From Phialocephala subalpina (Eukaryota; Ascomycota; Leotiomycetes; Helotiales; Mollisiaceae): a stretch of 64,000 nt of DNA. The stretch is from contig FJOG01000001.1 of the NCBI GenBank assembly GCA_900073065.1, positions 758,430 through 822,429 of the forward strand, in the 5' to 3' direction. The stretch's first letter is position 1. Every line of letters starts with the position of its first letter. The translations under genes were made by a program, and so were the position numbers. The notes below the pieces were generated by a model. It had not been told where the DNA came from, did no database searches, and saw only the letters and a list, made by a program, of their open reading frames with translations. Shown here in pieces: positions 1 to 10,384 of the stretch.

Positions 1-795
1 AACACTCGTTCTCCAATCCAGCATTCCTGCACCTCCCAGTCCATTTCCACTTCCTCCCTTGTTCCCTTGTATCGCCGTTCCAACTATCCTCGTGAAGTTA
101 TTCGCCGACGCGTTGAGCGTGGCTTCGTCGAGTAATGGGTTGTTCAGTGAATCGCAGGATGGTCGAGTGCTTTCCTCTGGTATCGAGTTGGTGACTTTGA
201 TTGGGAGATCGAAGATCGTGTACATGTTTGTGCCGTTGAGACGGAAGTTTTGGCGGATGGAAATCTACTTCCATTAGCACTTTGCTCCTCTACCAGTAAG
301 GAGCCAGTAGACGTACGTTATATGCTCCGCGCGAAGTGTTTCCGGTTGACGTCCCATCGCCGACTAAACAATCCGGCCATATCCAGTTCACATGCTTCAC
401 TGTCGAGCTCGGTTCCTGTGTCATAATTTCTCCCAAGCTCGCATTGTTCGTAGACGCTGTGCCATTCGAGATCGTGAAGTTCTTGCCCGTCGTATAGCTG
501 GAAAGGAAGATCGTAATGTTCCAGATGGCCGAGTTCGGATTGGAGGGGTAAGGTGGAAGCTCGAGCTGGCCGTCTGATGTCACATCGAGAGCTACCTGTA
601 GAAAGTCTGCTTCTGATCAGCATTGTCCCTCTTCAGTCCTGTGAAGAACTCACCACCACCTAGCGGTGTATTCGGCTGCGGCGCATCGACGAGCGCAATC
701 CCAGGGGTATAAATCTGCCCGTTGACAATCTGCTGAGCATTTAAACATCTCGCCAGCCCAACCAGCAATAAATAGAATCGAGACAGAACCGCCAT
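1..795 (-). CDS. Secreted, N-glycosylated protein of unknown function (3' end beyond window)
   Basis: Three exons can be followed on the minus strand: 795-654, 591-317 and 264 to the left edge, where the frame is still open. Introns are GTGAGT...GGTAG (592-653) and GTACGT...GCTAAT...AAGTAG (265-316); both junctions restore one frame. The protein starts with a signal peptide ('MAVLSRFYLLLVGLARCLNA', cleavage before QQ) and carries many N-x-S/T sequons, as in 'NITIFLSS' and 'NASANNFT'. After the second junction it reads 'YNISIRQNFRLNGTNMYTIF'. I recognise the general look of a widespread fungal extracellular protein with no assigned activity, but cannot name a domain. A GPI signal or S/T-rich tail could lie outside the window. 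Confidence 0.75.
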
Positions 796-1275
796 TATTT
801 GAAAGATGAAGCCTCAATCGAGGGTCGGCGCGAGGGGAAAGATAAACAAGAGAGAGACAGAAAGAACGTCATGTAGATTGAAAGTTGGCAGGACATGGCA
901 GGGCGGAAAAAGAGGCAATAATAATAACGGCATGATGATATGAACAGACGGACAGGGAAATGAGGTTCCTGTATCGGAATGGTATGATGAACCTCGATCC
1001 TTACTGATGGAATTATGCATAATCCGCAAGAGGGACTAAGCCCTGGTTCGTTCGGGTTGAACCGAATGTTGCTTCCAAGTGAGGGCTGGAGTGGTGTGGG
1101 CGAAACTGGTGGTGTATCAAATAGATGAATTTAGGTTCTAATCTACTTTGGGCAAAGCGTTGGTCGGCTGATCCACGTGATATCGAAATCCCATTTTCGA
1201 CTTCCTCCCTTTTCGCGATAACTCAATCTCGACTGCCGTCGTGGTCTTTTACCTGTTCATCGTTATGTCAAATCG
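796..1275. promoter_or_regulatory. Divergent intergenic region
   Basis: 480 bp separate the divergent starts of the secreted protein and the pseudouridine-catabolism gene. The half next to the secreted gene is purine-rich on the + strand, with GAGAGAGA-like runs. No clear TATA box or named operator was seen. Confidence 0.4.
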
Positions 1276-4195
1276 ATGATACTGCTTCTTAACTCGACGA
1301 AGCACCCTCTTTTGAGGGTGTCTTCAAGGACGTCTCTTCCCACGGCCCAAATTCATAGGCCTTTTGTGTCACTACAGGGTGGGCAGTATCTACGGCCCAG
1401 TGCTGCAGCGGTCCGTGAAAGGAAACGGCAGGAATTTTTTTCTGAGATTACACGGATAGAATCTCAACCAAGAAAACAGAAACATACACAGATCCCACTC
1501 GCCGGGTTCAACGCACAGTCAACCCCAAATTTCCATATTTCGGACGAAGTATACACAGCTTTGAAAGAAGGCCGTCCGGTTGTTGCTTTGGAGACGACCA
1601 TATATACCCATGGATTCCCCTATCCGGACAACGTAGCCCTCGCTTTGGATCTGGAAAAGATTGTCCGTGAACATGGCGCAGTTCCAGCGACCATCGGAAT
1701 CCTCGAAGGTGTTGCTCGAGTTGGACTCACAGACGCTGAGATCACGTCTCTTGCCTCTACTGCAGGTGATCCAACAACGATGAAAGTCTCTCGACGGGAC
1801 CTCCCCTACATCCTTGGAATGGTGAGTCGTTAGCTTCCAGATTTTTGAAATATGAAGGTTTACCCAGCTTTAGGGACTCGCGGGAAAGAAGCTCAATGGC
1901 GGTACCACAGTATCAGGGACCATGATACTAGCGTCCAAAGCAGGTATCAGGGTGTTTGGAACTGGTGGTCTCGGTGGTGTCCACAGAGGTGCTGAAAGCA
2001 CCATGGATATTTCTGCCGATCTCACTGAGCTAGGAAGAACACCAGTTGCGGTCATCAGCAGCGGCTGCAAGAGTTTTTTAGACATTCCGAAGACCTTGGA
2101 ATTTCTCGAAACACAGGGTGTCACAGTGTGTACGTTTGCAGATGGAAGGACGGGTCAGATTGATTTCCCAGCATTCTACACCCGGGAAAGCGGCTTGAAG
2201 AGTCCAATGGTCGTCCAAAATGCAAAAGAGGCTGCTGCCATCATTCGTATGTCTCCTCCTTACTTGAGGCCACGGATTTGTGCTGACGAGAACCAGGTGC
2301 ACAAGAATTGTTGCATCTTCCTGCAAGCAAAAGATCTGGCATTCATTTCGCCAATCCAATCCCGGTGGAATATTCGATACCGAAAGCAGAGATAGATGTA
2401 GCCATCAACCAAGCAGTCAAGGAAGCAGCCGAACAGGGTTTCCACGGACACGCCAATACACCATTCATTCTGTCCAGAATCAAAGAACTCACAAAGGGGA
2501 ACAGCATTCCAGCAAATCGAGCTCTCATAGAGTCAAATGTTGCAATGGCAGCTAGAGTAGCTGTTGAGCTTGCACGCTTCACAGAACAGTATGTCACTTG
2601 CGGTTAAGTGTTGAGAAACTGACGATCCCAGCAATATTTCTGACAATGCGTTGGCAAAGCCCAGCAAGATTTCGATCACTTCGAGCCAAGCATCAGTGAA
2701 GGAGTACGAGCAAGAGATCACAACGGCTCTCGGTGATGAAGTCAAAGTTTCTGCTGTCGACATTCCCGAAGTAAGTGACTCCAACTCGAAAGATTCTTGG
2801 TGCACTTCCCCTTCCCCCCTCCCACTTCCCTCGTATATGTTCCTGCGACGAACGATTGACGAATTACCATAGATGCAAGCCGATATAATAGTCCTTGGTT
2901 CCGTTGCCATCGACCTGTCATGCAACTATTCTCCCGATAGTCGTCGTCAAGGTGCTCCATCTACCACTGATGTCTCGCCGGAAATGTATACTTCCAACGT
3001 TGCAAAGATTATCCCCACCATTGGCGGCGTGGGTCATAATGTCGCACTTGCCGCTCAAAGAGCCGGAGGGTATCCGGTATCTTTGCGGAGTCTCGTAGCG
3101 AAAGATCTGTATGTCTGTGCTCCGATCACAAGACTGTAGTGACTGATGTTTGCCAGTGCCGGCACTTCAATACTTTCAGCTCTCAAAGACGAAGGACTTG
3201 ATCCTTCGAACATTATCTCGCTTCCTGTGTCCTCCAAGATTCATGGTAAATCCATCGAGAACCACACAGCCCAATACGTCGCTGTAAATGATACAGACAA
3301 GAATCTAGTCATGGCGATGGCAGACATGAGCCTATTCAGCAACGTTTCTGGGATCAAAGACACGTTAAAACGACGTCTTATTACCTATCCACTTCCAAGA
3401 GATACATGGATTGTCATCGATGCAAATTGGTCTCCTTCAATCCTGAAGGCCTTTCTTTGCACTCGAATCAACGAGAAGATTGTGTTCGAGCCTGTCTCGG
3501 TGCCAAAAGCAGGTGGAATCTTTGAGCCCACCGATTGCCACAACAAGCGTTATCGTCCAGGAGTCTTTCCAAATCACGACATCCATCTTTCAACACCCAA
3601 TCAGTACGAGCTAGCTGCCATGCATGCAGCCGCCAAAAGGTACGACTTCTTCGAATCCCAAGAATGGTGGCAAGTTATCGATGCCCTCGGAATCCCCAGT
3701 TCCGGTGCACGAGACCGCTTCGTTTCCATCACGAATCATAAGATGACAGATGAAGGCATTCCTCTCCAGACCATTCAACTGCTACCCTATATTCCCAAAA
3801 TTCTGACGAAGCTTGGAGCAGAAGGTGTGCTTCTGACAGAGCTACTACTACCTGAGGACCCTCGGCTTACGGATCGAGAATCTGCTCCTTACATACTTTC
3901 CCGAAATAACAATGGAACGAATGAGGTCGGCGGTGTTTATATGCGCTTGTTTCCCCCTACGGAAGTGGTTCAAGAAGGCATCGTCAGCGTGAATGGTGTT
4001 GGTGATACATTCCTTGGTGTGATTGTTGCCGGATTGGCGCAAGGGTGCAAACTTGATGAGAAGTTGATTGATGTTGCGCAACGAGGTGCTGTGTTGACTT
4101 TGATGAGCAAGGAGAGTGTCAGTCCCGACCTGGGAACACTCACTGAGAATTTGAAGTCCTTGGCGGAGGAGGAGCTGATTGGACACCAGGATTGA
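1276..4195 (+). CDS. Bifunctional pseudouridine-5'-phosphate glycosidase / pseudouridine kinase
   Basis: Six exons: 1276-1821, 1874-2246, 2297-2588, 2632-2770, 2873-3108, 3157-4195. They sum to 875 codons including stop (874 aa) and stay in frame. Residues from about 85 to 450 are PsuG/IndA: 'ALETTIYTHGFPYPDN', 'GAVPATIGILEG', 'SGTMILASKAGIRVFGTGGL', 'GVHRGAE' and 'GFHGHANTPF'. Residues 451-874 are a PfkB kinase: 'VLGSVAIDLSC', 'IGGVGHNVALAAQRAGG', and the second signature 'NGVGDTFLGVIVAGL' with the catalytic Asp. PsuK phosphorylates pseudouridine and PsuG cleaves the C-C glycosidic bond to uracil and ribose-5-phosphate. The first ~30 residues are rich in R/S/T with no acidic residue, suggesting mitochondrial import. 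The kinase half starts exactly at an exon beginning with ATG, so the fusion point coincides with an intron. Confidence 0.93.
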
Positions 4196-4844
4196 GACGA
4201 TGTTGCATGTCAAGATGTTAGCATACCCGGTTGACCCTGTCGGGATGCTGTACACTGTATAGTACAGCTCAATGGTTTGCTCTGACAAAGGGCAAGCAAG
4301 AAGTAGAGGGCTTGCTCTAGTGAAGGACATTTGGGTGATGCTTTCTCCACCATCTGACAAACTCCCGCAAAGCTGCTGCAAGTATAGTTAGTCTGCAAAA
4401 TGTCTTACTTGACTCTCAAATTTCTTTCCACCTTTGAAAGTCTCTTTCTCTCTCTTCTCGATTTGATTCCTTGTTGTATATAAAGCAATATCTCTCTTTC
4501 AGCCAGCCTGCTCAAGGGGCGTCTTTGCATGCCTAGTCAGCCCCAAAATTCCCAAATTGAGTATCATGTTTATCCTTTACTTTTCGAGTTAAGTTCACTT
4601 TATGCACCGCGCGTCTCTTTCACCTTTTAACTCTTTGCCTCACCGCCTTAGCTATAAGGCCGATGCCCAATATGGTTAGCTCGACCTCTTATATACACGA
4701 TTTCGATCTCCGCAGCCTCTGTGCCTCCTTCAAACAATTTTAACAACATCTTGCAACTCTGCAATAGCTTTCACACTTGCCTGCTACCACAATCAGACCA
4801 AGCACAATTGCATTGTCCCAACCAGGCCGGCAATTCTGCTGTCC
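4196..4844. other. Intergenic region with putative promoter of F-box copy 1
   Basis: No gene seen. Around 4689-4708 lies TTATATACACGATTTCGATC. The same 20-mer, with one change, recurs 1288 bp downstream before F-box copy 2, so it is either a conserved TATA-type promoter core or simply part of the duplicated segment. Confidence 0.4.
4689..4708 (+). promoter_or_regulatory. TATATA-containing motif shared by F-box copies 1 and 2
   Basis: TTATATACACGATTTCGATC here matches 5977-5996 at 19 of 20 positions. Both sites lie about 150-210 bp upstream of the respective F-box-like reading frames. The motif includes a TATATA core. Confidence 0.45.
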
Positions 4845-5813
4845 CCGTTGTTCAACGTGGACCCTCAAGACGCTAACCTCTGGCGTACCTTCTCTAAGAT
4901 GGATCTGGACTACTCGGTGCTCATGGGCAATGTAGCTCTTTTTACCCAGCAGGTACAGTACTATGCTCTCTCCTCAACAAAGCATCGCGCTCATTCTACC
5001 AAATTCACCAGACATTCCACCCCCACCCCGTTCCCCTCGACTCCTACTCAATCTACTTCCAATGGCCAAACATCTTCCAGCTTAGCTGGCTCCGCCGGGG
5101 CTGCCAACTCTGGGAGCTCCTCGAGGTCTGGATGGTGGACCGGGGATTCCGTCCTAGCATTGTGGACTATACCGGCTGGAATAGTCGAATGGTAACGGAT
5201 AGATTCGTGGAGTTTGTTAGGAACGACTCGGCAGAGTGGGGGAGACATAGGCAGGTGGTGGTGGAGACNNNNNNNNNNNNNNNNNNNNNNNNNNNNNNNN
5301 NNNNNNNNNNNNNNNNNNNNNNNNNNNNNNNNNNNNNNNNNNNNNNNNNNNNNNNNNNNNNNNNNNNNNNNNNNNNNNNNNNNNNNNNNNNNNNNNNNNN
5401 NNNNNNNNNNNNNNNNNNNNNNNNNNNNNNNNNNNNNNNNNNNNNNNNNNNNNNNNNNNNNNNNNNNNNNNNNNNNNNNNNNNNNNNNNNNNNNNNNNNN
5501 NNNNNNNNNNNNNNNNNNNNNNNNNNNNNNNNNNNNNNNNNNNNNNNNNNNNNNNNNNNNNNNNNNNNNNNNNNNNNNNNNNNNNNNNNNNNNNNNNNNN
5601 NNNNNNNNNNNNNNNNNNNNNNNNNNNNNNNNNNNNNNNNNNNNNNNNNNNNNNNNNNNNNNNNNNNNGGAGGATGAGGATGAGGATGAAGAGCATCCCA
5701 GGACCAGCTATTTGCGGAAGCAAAAGGAGATGGAGGAGGAGCCGGAACGGAAGTTGGTGTACGGGCGGGGTGAAGGCGTGCGAAGTGAGGTTGTGGGGCA
5801 GAGTGTTGGTTGA
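4845..5813 (+). pseudogene. F-box-like family protein, copy 1 (interrupted by assembly gap)
   Basis: A reading frame from about 4964 gives 'LLNKASRSFYQIHQTFHPHP' and then 'QLWELLEVWMVDRGF', matching the post-F-box segment of the other copies in this cluster ('QLWELIESWTADQGF' in copy 2). Upstream, a second frame with a possible start at 4899 ('MDLDYSVLMGNV') is not joined to it by a convincing intron. The middle is lost in 400 N (5269-5668). After the gap an acidic stretch (EDEDEDEE) leads to a basic tail ending at 5813. Copy 2 ends in a comparable tail. Whether the gene is intact cannot be judged across the gap. Confidence 0.5.
5269..5668. other. Assembly gap (400 N)
   Basis: A run of 400 N inside F-box copy 1. 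It is bordered on the right by a GAGGATGAG-type repeat coding for Glu/Asp, a likely cause of the break. The true length is unknown. Confidence 0.99.
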
Positions 5814-5976
5814 GATTTGAAATGGGGAAGGCGGAAGGTAAGAGTAGAATGGCCGGAGCGGGATAGGTGGAGTGGGGTATAGCGGAAACACATTGCACCT
5901 TTCCCTAACGATGCCCTAAGCGTGTCGGGACATTCTCGATTCTGTTGTCTTCTAAATCGCGTTAGCTCCGCACCTT

Positions 5977-5996
5977 TTATATACACGACTTCGATC
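5977..5996 (+). promoter_or_regulatory. Second copy of the TATATA-containing motif
   Basis: TTATATACACGACTTCGATC, 138 bp upstream of the ATG of F-box copy 2. It differs from the motif at 4689 by one C/T. Confidence 0.45.
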
Positions 5997-6133
5997 GAAT
6001 TTCGCAATCCTTCCCTCTACCATCACAAAATAATAACCTCGCAACATCGAAGGCGCTTTTGTAATTGCCGAATACCTTGGTCCATACCGTAAACAACTGC
6101 ATTGTCCCGAACAACTCAGCACCTTCTACAACA

Positions 6134-6890
6134 ATGGATCTCGATCCTCTCGAACTCTTCCGCAAGTTGCGCGAGCAAGATGCCGCAGTCGCAAATCGCC
6201 ACACCCAGCCGTTGAACGCCTTTAGGTTGCGAAAACTCGAAGAAGCAGAGACCAAGGAGGCACCTAAGGTAATACTTCATCCTGCTTACATAACTAATTA
6301 CCCGCCGACTAACCAACGCTCCAGACACTCGAAAACACTCCACACCAAGATCCTTATATGCGCAAACCTACCATTTCTACCTTACATGCTGAACTAAAGA
6401 ACCAGATTTTTTAACTACCTCGACCCCGCTACCTCAGTCTGTCTCGGCTTTACAAACAACTCTATACTATTCACCGCTCGTTCCACCCCAGCCGCGTCCC
6501 ACTACATAACTTCAACAGAGTCTACTTCTTCCTCGGCCCCTTAAATCACCTCATGACAGGCGAATTTCAACTATGGGAATTGATTGAGTCCTGGACGGCA
6601 GATCAAGGATTCCGCTGGATCGAATACACACGGTACGAGTCTCACACTATGCGAAAGACCACGGCTATCCGGAAAGGGATGAATTACTCGCGGCTAAGCT
6701 TGGTAAGAAGGGTCGCCGTCACATAGTTAAGCGCTATGATAAAAATAAGGCCCCGAAATTAAGGAGATGTGAAGGCAAGGAGGTAGATAAGCGAAAGGAT
6801 GAGAAGGGATGGGATTTGGTTTCGGGGTTGGGTAGGAAGGCACAGGATATGAGGTTGTGGGAGAGGGTTTTGACTGAGGTTTGAGTGGGA
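6134..6890 (+). pseudogene. F-box-like family protein, copy 2 (frameshifted)
   Basis: Exon 1 (6134-6268, 'MDLDPLELFRKLREQDAAV') joins exon 2 at 6325 through a GTAATA...CTCCAG intron. The F-box-like core 'NQIFNYLDPATSVCLGFT' is in the +1 frame relative to both flanks: a TTTTTT run creates TAA and the frame returns about 50 bases later ('LYTIHRSFHPSRVPL', 'QLWELIESWTADQGF'). The main frame stops at 6726. A third frame nevertheless stays open through a basic tail ('GKKGRRHIVKRYDKNK') to TGA near 6884. Three shifts in one copy point to a decayed gene, although homopolymer errors could explain one of them. In functional relatives the F-box couples a substrate receptor to Skp1-cullin ubiquitin ligase; here the domain is short and recognised mainly by comparison with the other copies. 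Confidence 0.6.
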
Positions 6891-7245
6891 AGGCGGAGAA
6901 TGGGACGGGAGAGATAGAGCGAAATCTGAACGAAATTTCACAATGCCATTGTCAGATACCTATTCCCACCTTCTGAATGTCCCACCTTACCTGGATATTG
7001 TCAATCCACCAACCCACTTTTATTGCCGACCTGATTATAACGCCAATCTGAATAACTTCGTCGTCGCATCTACTTTCTAGCCTAGCTGAGCGCCCTCGGA
7101 TGTCCTATCGAGGCTGGAGCATTGGGATCCTACTCGGCTATGCGAATCCCTAGTCAGAAACATCAACGTCAATTACAAACATCTCCATGCCCATAACATC
7201 CTCCTTACTCAGCGAGACCATAACATTCGTCTCTCCCATATCTAG
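6891..7245. other. Intergenic, 3' ends facing
   Basis: Between convergent F-box copy 2 and the HET gene. No feature was seen beyond probable 3' UTR. Confidence 0.5.
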
Positions 7246-8736
7246 CTATTTAGCACCCCTCTTCGTCAAGTAAACGTTCTTCTCCTCATACAACTTCTGC
7301 AGCGACACCCAATCTGGTTTAACCGCAACACCACATTGCGCTCTCGAATCATCAGGTTTTGTCGGATCGTCAACCTTGTACTTCCTCAGCACGAACTCTA
7401 CTTCCACGATGAAATCGGGTTTCTTAAGACTAGAGGGTTTGTCAGCGGCGAAGTGCATCAGTACTTGCATCTCGAGCCAGCCTTCGGAGGCGAAGTAGGT
7501 TGAGATTATTCTTCGGGTTGGATTCCAGCCACGTGAGGGGTAGACTTCCACAAGTCTGTATCCGTGCTTGCTGTTGGGGTTTAGAAGCCTTCGGACGAGG
7601 AAGCTGTCTCGTCGGTTATCCCCAGGGAAAATACTGAGAGGCGGTAGTTTGCCGATGTAGATAGTCGCAAGTTCGATGTTCTTGCTTTGTGTCTCAGGAA
7701 CTTGGATTGGCATACCCGCCCTCGAGAACTCATCTTTTGCTGTCGGCCTTTTGCATAGAGGTAGAGCCAGAACATCGAAGAAGTTATTCTCGACCTGGCA
7801 GCTGAGAAGACCAAAAGGCATCTTCTTTTCAGGGTCCGAAAGATGATAGTACAGAGGTAGTTCGATTCGCAGACCCTTGCTAGTCATTGAGGGAGGAAAC
7901 GATGTGCTCCAAGTCTTGCAAGGGAGGATGTTTCCAGACAGCGCAAAAGCTGCTGGTGAGTTGGCTAGGACTCCTGAGATGGAAGTAAACCAGTCGCGCT
8001 CGTCGAAGTACCAGGCAAAAAGAGATTGGTCATCTGACTCCTTGATGATTTCTTCCTGCAATCGCATGAAAGCTTTGCTACCTTCGCCGTAAAGCATCGG
8101 CATATTGACACCGAAGATTCCGAGTAAGCAGTATGCGAGATCCTCTTTCCTCGTCGTCACTCGTTTTGACGCCCATGACATCTTCCTTGCCACACTTGCT
8201 TCCCTCAAGTTGCCGCCGCTGAGGCTAGCCTCGTCAATACCGGTAATATCGGTGATCGTCGCGCTAAGTTGTCCCTTCGAGCCAAGGTATGTCCAATCCT
8301 TGGAATGGAAGTAGACGTTGCGAGGTGCAATCAGTTCCTGCAGCGCCCAGCCTCGGGTGAACCATCGGCTTCTGCAGAAAGGAGAATTCGGGGACTGCGG
8401 GGTGTTAGTTGGCGGTACGTCGACCAGATATGCGTAGCATGTCTGAGCTTTTCGATACCATTGGAACATAGAGTTGATTGCTTCCGAGAGCTCGGAGCTG
8501 CTTCTTTTGTCTATGCAGCAGGTGTCGACCCACACGTAGTCGAGCTTCTCGGACAAAGCTTGCGCGCAAGCATATTTGATCTTGCGATACCCCTCTTTCC
8601 TAACCAATCCACCTTCTTGCATATCCTGGAATGAGACTTCGTCTTTCTCCCAGGTGTGTGAGAGTATGGCATATGGTGGGATCTCGTTCTCGGCGAACTC
8701 CTGGAGAGCGAAGGTGTACGCGTGGAGGAGACGCAT
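7246..8736 (-). CDS. HET-domain (heterokaryon incompatibility) protein
   Basis: Single-exon, 496 aa. The start 'MRLLHAYTFALQEF' is the usual beginning of HET proteins of the HET-E/HET-D type. HET motifs appear in order: 'YAILSHTWEKDEVSFQD' (about 22-38), 'YVWVDTCCIDKRSSSELSEA' (about 67-86), 'MFQWYRKAQTCYAYL', and 'RGWALQELIAP' (about 128-138). Next comes 'EDLAYCLLGIFGVNMPMLYG' and the extended C-terminal region common after HET. There is no NACHT or WD40 part, so this is a stand-alone HET protein. In characterised fungi such proteins trigger cell death during nonself recognition. It sits inside the F-box-like cluster. It looks intact. Confidence 0.93.
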   Translation of the reverse strand: MRLLHAYTFALQEFAENEIPPYAILSHTWEKDEVSFQDMQEGGLVRKEGYRKIKYACAQALSEKLDYVWVDTCCIDKRSSSELSEAINSMFQWYRKAQTCYAYLVDVPPTNTPQSPNSPFCRSRWFTRGWALQELIAPRNVYFHSKDWTYLGSKGQLSATITDITGIDEASLSGGNLREASVARKMSWASKRVTTRKEDLAYCLLGIFGVNMPMLYGEGSKAFMRLQEEIIKESDDQSLFAWYFDERDWFTSISGVLANSPAAFALSGNILPCKTWSTSFPPSMTSKGLRIELPLYYHLSDPEKKMPFGLLSCQVENNFFDVLALPLCKRPTAKDEFSRAGMPIQVPETQSKNIELATIYIGKLPPLSIFPGDNRRDSFLVRRLLNPNSKHGYRLVEVYPSRGWNPTRRIISTYFASEGWLEMQVLMHFAADKPSSLKKPDFIVEVEFVLRKYKVDDPTKPDDSRAQCGVAVKPDWVSLQKLYEEKNVYLTKRGAK

Positions 8737-9598
8737 TTCCGCTGGTAAGCAATTTCTGGAACACTAAGTAAAGAGAATCAGAGGACACAGGTGTGGATTA
8801 TGTGGAACGCCAGGTAGCGGAATTGAGTCTTCTCATTTCTGCTAGGGTCTTGACTGTGTGGGGGTGAAAGTTTGCCAGTCCCAGCCTCGTCAAATATCGC
8901 GACTAGAATAATTCAATGTTGAGACGATTCGTGGTGCGAGAGGCACTGCCAACTCAGCACGCTGAGATAGGTCGTCGCGAACAGTTCGAGGAAGAAGAGA
9001 TGAAACCGGCTTGGATGTACAGAAGGCTAGGAAAGAACTGAACGCTGGAGATTCAGCTACACACTAGACCTAATCTGGCGGCTAAGCGACTTGCAGGACG
9101 CTAAACCCGAATTAGAGATCATGCTTTCGCATAGATGGTGAAGATATCGAGAATATGATGGACTAGAAGGCGTGAAGAATTAAAAAGTATGTTTCCGTAC
9201 AACATGAAGGCGGTTCAAACTGACTGGTACTAATCTAGTCAAAATATGGTTTGAAATTGTCACGTGCTGTAACCCTCATTTTCCCACCTGGAGAAGAATG
9301 ATTAATCAGAGAAGACCAAGGTTGAAACGCAGAAATGATGAGTTCTATAAATACTAATTGCACTAACAGCTAGAGGTACAGACCAATATCGAAAGAACGC
9401 GACCGGAAAGTACAAGTACAAACGCTGACAGCAAAGACATTCACAATCATTCCCAATTCAACAGAAATTATACCGTACGCGAATGACCATTCCTCGACAT
9501 CCATTCCCAATCAAACCTCATCTGAAAGTGCCTAGGTGTCAAGAGTCGGCGGAGGGGTCATTGGCTCCTTTCTGCAAGGATCCACCAAACTACCCAAT
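8737..9598. other. Intergenic
   Basis: Holds the HET promoter and the 3' flank of the GH114 gene. AT-rich around 9170-9400. No gene supported. Confidence 0.5.
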
Positions 9599-10384
9599 TC
9601 AATGTCCTTCAAACGCAGTGGAGAAGCCCATGTTTCCCTCTCCTTGCTCTTTGTTATCTTTGAAAAGTCTCGCCCATTCCGCCTTATCAACACTCTTGAC
9701 AGTGCTATTGGCGTCGAGATAGGTAGGATACTCGATCTCGAACAGAGGTCTACCATCAGCGATGAACTTGCGAAACTTCCAGCACTGAGTAGAATTAGCA
9801 CAGTTTTCGTTAACCTGAAAATCGACCATATGGATGACATAGTCGACGATTTCCGGCGCATTCTTGAGGCTCATTTGCATGCTAGCCTTATGCGTGATGT
9901 TGCTGAGAAAGGAGATGTAGTCGATGGAAGTCTGCTTATCCGTCTCCACATTTTCTGGCTTCGCGTTGAAGCCAGTTTCGTTGTCGTATGTATCCACGTT
10001 GTCAGGGTCAACGGCATCACATCCCATGTTCTTTACCCGCAAGATTCTCTTTGCCATCCCATCCCGGACAACCGGATCTGTAGTATTGAACCATTGTTCT
10101 TCCTTGAAATGGCCGCTTGGATCGTCGTAATGAAGTCCAGGTGCGGTACGATTGAAGTTGTCGAGGTCATCTCGCAATGGTTCCCAAGTTCCAGCGCTGA
10201 AGTAGCAGATGACATATATGCCTCTCCTGTGGAGTTCGGCGACATCGTATTTGGTGTTTTGGAACAGGTCGATGTCGAATATCGAGACATTGTGGTTCAG
10301 ATTGACCTTGGAATTGAGCTGAATTTGCCATGTTAATCCAGGAGCAGGTTTCGGCGGTGACCAAGTCCCCGGTCTCGCAATTGA
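9599..10384 (-). CDS. GH114 endo-alpha-1,4-polygalactosaminidase-like protein (5' exon not found)
   Basis: The open frame reads 'GLTWQIQL', 'VSIFDIDLF', 'GIYVICYFSAGTWEPLRDD', 'KNMGCDAVDPDNVDTYDN', 'ISFLSNITHKASMQMSLKN', 'DFQVNENC' and 'FEIEYPTYL', the conserved blocks of the GH114 TIM barrel. These enzymes cut alpha-1,4-linked galactosamine polymers such as those in fungal cell walls or galactosaminogalactan. The frame is entered at 10384 directly after a pyrimidine-rich TTTTTTGCAG acceptor, so a first exon with ATG and signal peptide should lie upstream. I could not find one without a stop or frame break (a hydrophobic stretch at about 10505-10560 follows a TAG). The gene may be 5'-truncated. 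A long + strand frame over the same bases is a shadow. Confidence 0.75.
   Translation of the reverse strand, partial: SIARPGTWSPPKPAPGLTWQIQLNSKVNLNHNVSIFDIDLFQNTKYDVAELHRRGIYVICYFSAGTWEPLRDDLDNFNRTAPGLHYDDPSGHFKEEQWFNTTDPVVRDGMAKRILRVKNMGCDAVDPDNVDTYDNETGFNAKPENVETDKQTSIDYISFLSNITHKASMQMSLKNAPEIVDYVIHMVDFQVNENCANSTQCWKFRKFIADGRPLFEIEYPTYLDANSTVKSVDKAEWARLFKDNKEQGEGNMGFSTAFEGH

Noticed and set aside
6325..6726. Copy 2 as an intact F-box gene with an intron over the TTTTTTAACTACC region
   Set aside because: The segment that would be removed codes the conserved core shared by copies 3-5, so paired frameshifts fit better.
9536..10336. Plus-strand open frame of 266 codons
   Set aside because: Lies opposite the GH114 coding region, which has clear family motifs. 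The + strand product resembles nothing and has shadow-like composition.
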